Assembly (NCBI GenBank): GCA_021794995.1
Contig: JAJYPY010000014.1
Coordinates: 1-32,638, forward strand
Length of the DNA stretch: 32,638 nt
Origin: Actinomycetes bacterium
GTDB lineage: Bacteria; Actinomycetota; Acidimicrobiia; Acidimicrobiales; RAAP-2
Direction of reading: 5' to 3'
Positions 31,741 to 32,638 of this stretch are shown piece after piece. Under the pieces are notes generated by a model. The model was not told where the DNA came from and did not search any database. It worked only from the letters and a program-made list of their open reading frames with translations. Each line of letters starts with the position of its first letter. Positions within the stretch are counted from its first letter, which is position 1. A program made the translations under genes and the position numbers.

Positions 31741-31949
31741 GTCCGGGTCCTCGCGTCGTGGGCCTCTCCGGTGCCGTCGGACAGGAGCTCGGCGAGCGCC
31801 GCCGCGGCCTGCGCCGCGCGGAGGTGCCGTTCCTCTGCGAGCGTGCGGCTCAGCGCCGCGCGTCGCGAGCGCTCCAGGCGGCGCGACGCGTCCGATGCGG
31901 CGTCCGCACCGGCGCCGGTCCCCGCGGATACCCCCGCCTCAGTGTGCAT
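31737..31949 (-). CDS. small helical protein, unknown function
   Basis: This 70-residue protein has a flexible Gly/Ala/Thr start and a long charged helix (SRRLERSRRAALSRTLAEER, then HLRAAQAAAALAELL) that could form a coiled coil. ATG 31949 is chosen because GGAGG lies five bases upstream. It is coupled to the 116-residue gene downstream. No family is recognised; the low-complexity composition makes the call less certain. Confidence 0.5.
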   Translation of the reverse strand: MHTEAGVSAGTGAGADAASDASRRLERSRRAALSRTLAEERHLRAAQAAAALAELLSDGTGEAHDARTRT

Positions 31950-32102
31950 CTGCGCCTCCACCTCCGTCGCACGCCGGACACTCCCCCGCGATTGTCCGGC
32001 AGCGTCCCCACGCCGGTCGCTATGCACGCTCAACGATTCGCCAACACGACCGGGCGCGGCCCTCGCCGCGCCACCCGTGAGGGCACGCGCGTCCGGGGGT
32101 CC

Positions 32103-32603
32103 TCAGGCCAGGCGCGTGTCGATGCCGCTGGCCTCGATCGCGTCGAGGAGCGCGTCGGCGACCGCGACGGCGTCCTTCCCCGCGGCGATCTCGTGCACGG
32201 CGGGGAACACCAGCTCGGCCGTGCCGATGTTCGGCCCGAGCAACCCTTCCGCGAGCGGCGCCGAGACGCTCGCCCCCTGTGCGCACAGCGTCGTGCGGAC
32301 GCGCACGGTGCCGTCGTGCGCGTCGACCTCGACGTCGCCGGCGAGGAGCGCCCAGTTGACCCGATTGGCGAAGATCGCCGCGGCCTCGCGGCGGTCCTGC
32401 GGCACCGCCGCCAGGACGAAGGAGCGTGCCACGAGCACGTCGCCGGGATACGAGACCACCTGCACACGCCAGCTGATCCCGCGGCGTTCGACCGCTCCCT
32501 CGACCGTCGGGAGCTCCCCGGGGAGCTCGCCGACCGAGATCGCACCCGTCGCCTTGAGGGTCGCGTCGATCACCGACGGCGGCAGCGCGCGCGCGACCGT
32601 CAC
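32103..32603 (-). CDS. YbjN-like / type III secretion chaperone-like fold protein
   Basis: The 166-residue protein resembles actinobacterial YbjN-domain proteins: SWRVQVVSYPGDVLVARSFV, AAAIFANRVNWALLAGDVEV and DGTVRVRTTLCAQGASVSAP show alternating strands and a helix, as in the class I chaperone-like fold. The end (ELVFPAVHEIAAGKDAVAVA) is helical. YbjN proteins are thought to bind other proteins and to affect motility and stress responses, but no definite role is known. Start is GTG at 32603. No partner is visible before the window ends. Confidence 0.65.
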   Translation of the reverse strand: MTVARALPPSVIDATLKATGAISVGELPGELPTVEGAVERRGISWRVQVVSYPGDVLVARSFVLAAVPQDRREAAAIFANRVNWALLAGDVEVDAHDGTVRVRTTLCAQGASVSAPLAEGLLGPNIGTAELVFPAVHEIAAGKDAVAVADALLDAIEASGIDTRLA

Positions 32604-32638
32604 GGGGTCGCCTTGCCGCCGCTGCTAGTGCTAGATCG

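Noticed and set aside
1-32638. CRISPR arrays
   Set aside because: No regularly spaced direct repeats were seen; the repeats found are inverted or single pairs.

Overview
The window is GC-rich and densely coded. It fits a high-GC actinobacterium. Four features together make an Acidimicrobiia-like lineage my best guess: a monoderm-style type IV pilus locus, GT87/DUF2079 membrane glycosyltransferase-type proteins, a remnant of the [13 protein letters not shown] surface repeat, and probable leaderless starts. This is inference from sequence style, not a database match.

Layout. (1) 1-2773: the end of a LytTR response regulator, an alpha/beta hydrolase, and a Fic protein with a C-terminal winged helix whose promoter lies inside an inverted repeat. 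(2) 2963-10000 is an accessory stretch: a CcdA-like antitoxin with a PemK/MazF toxin gene split by a one-base frameshift; a secreted dimethylformamidase-beta-like protein; a ribbon-helix-helix fragment; a tyrosine integrase; a fragment of a surface-repeat protein; a RelA/SpoT-domain gene with a small partner; tRNA-Pro(GGG); and a Phd/YefM-RelE pair. (3) 10140-26048 is a type IV pilus locus in two halves. The left half on the plus strand is pilB, pilC and a major pilin, followed by two multi-membrane proteins, one of them clearly GT87. An insertion sequence, a DUF2079 membrane protein and a DUF429 protein come next. The right half on the minus strand is pilT followed by three minor pilins (PilW-, PilV- and PilX-like). 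(4) 26261-30684: an OmpR-type regulator, divergent from pilT, converges on and overlaps a very large GAF/PAS hybrid histidine kinase. (5) 30770 to the end: an antitoxin/toxin-like pair, two small unknown genes and a YbjN-like protein.

How the genes may work together. PilB powers assembly and PilT retraction, PilC is the inner-membrane platform, and the four pilins build the fibre. No prepilin peptidase, PilM/N/O or secretin is in the window. The membrane glycosyltransferase-type genes between the two halves suggest glycosylation of pilin or envelope, and the flanking kinase/regulator pair is a candidate controller; both are inferences from position. The most unusual items are the 545-residue PilW-like pilin with a large beta-rich C-terminal region, the RelA/SpoT gene overlapping a small partner (candidate alarmone-synthetase toxin-antitoxin pair), and the frameshifted PemK toxin, which a -1 slip on a G run would restore exactly.
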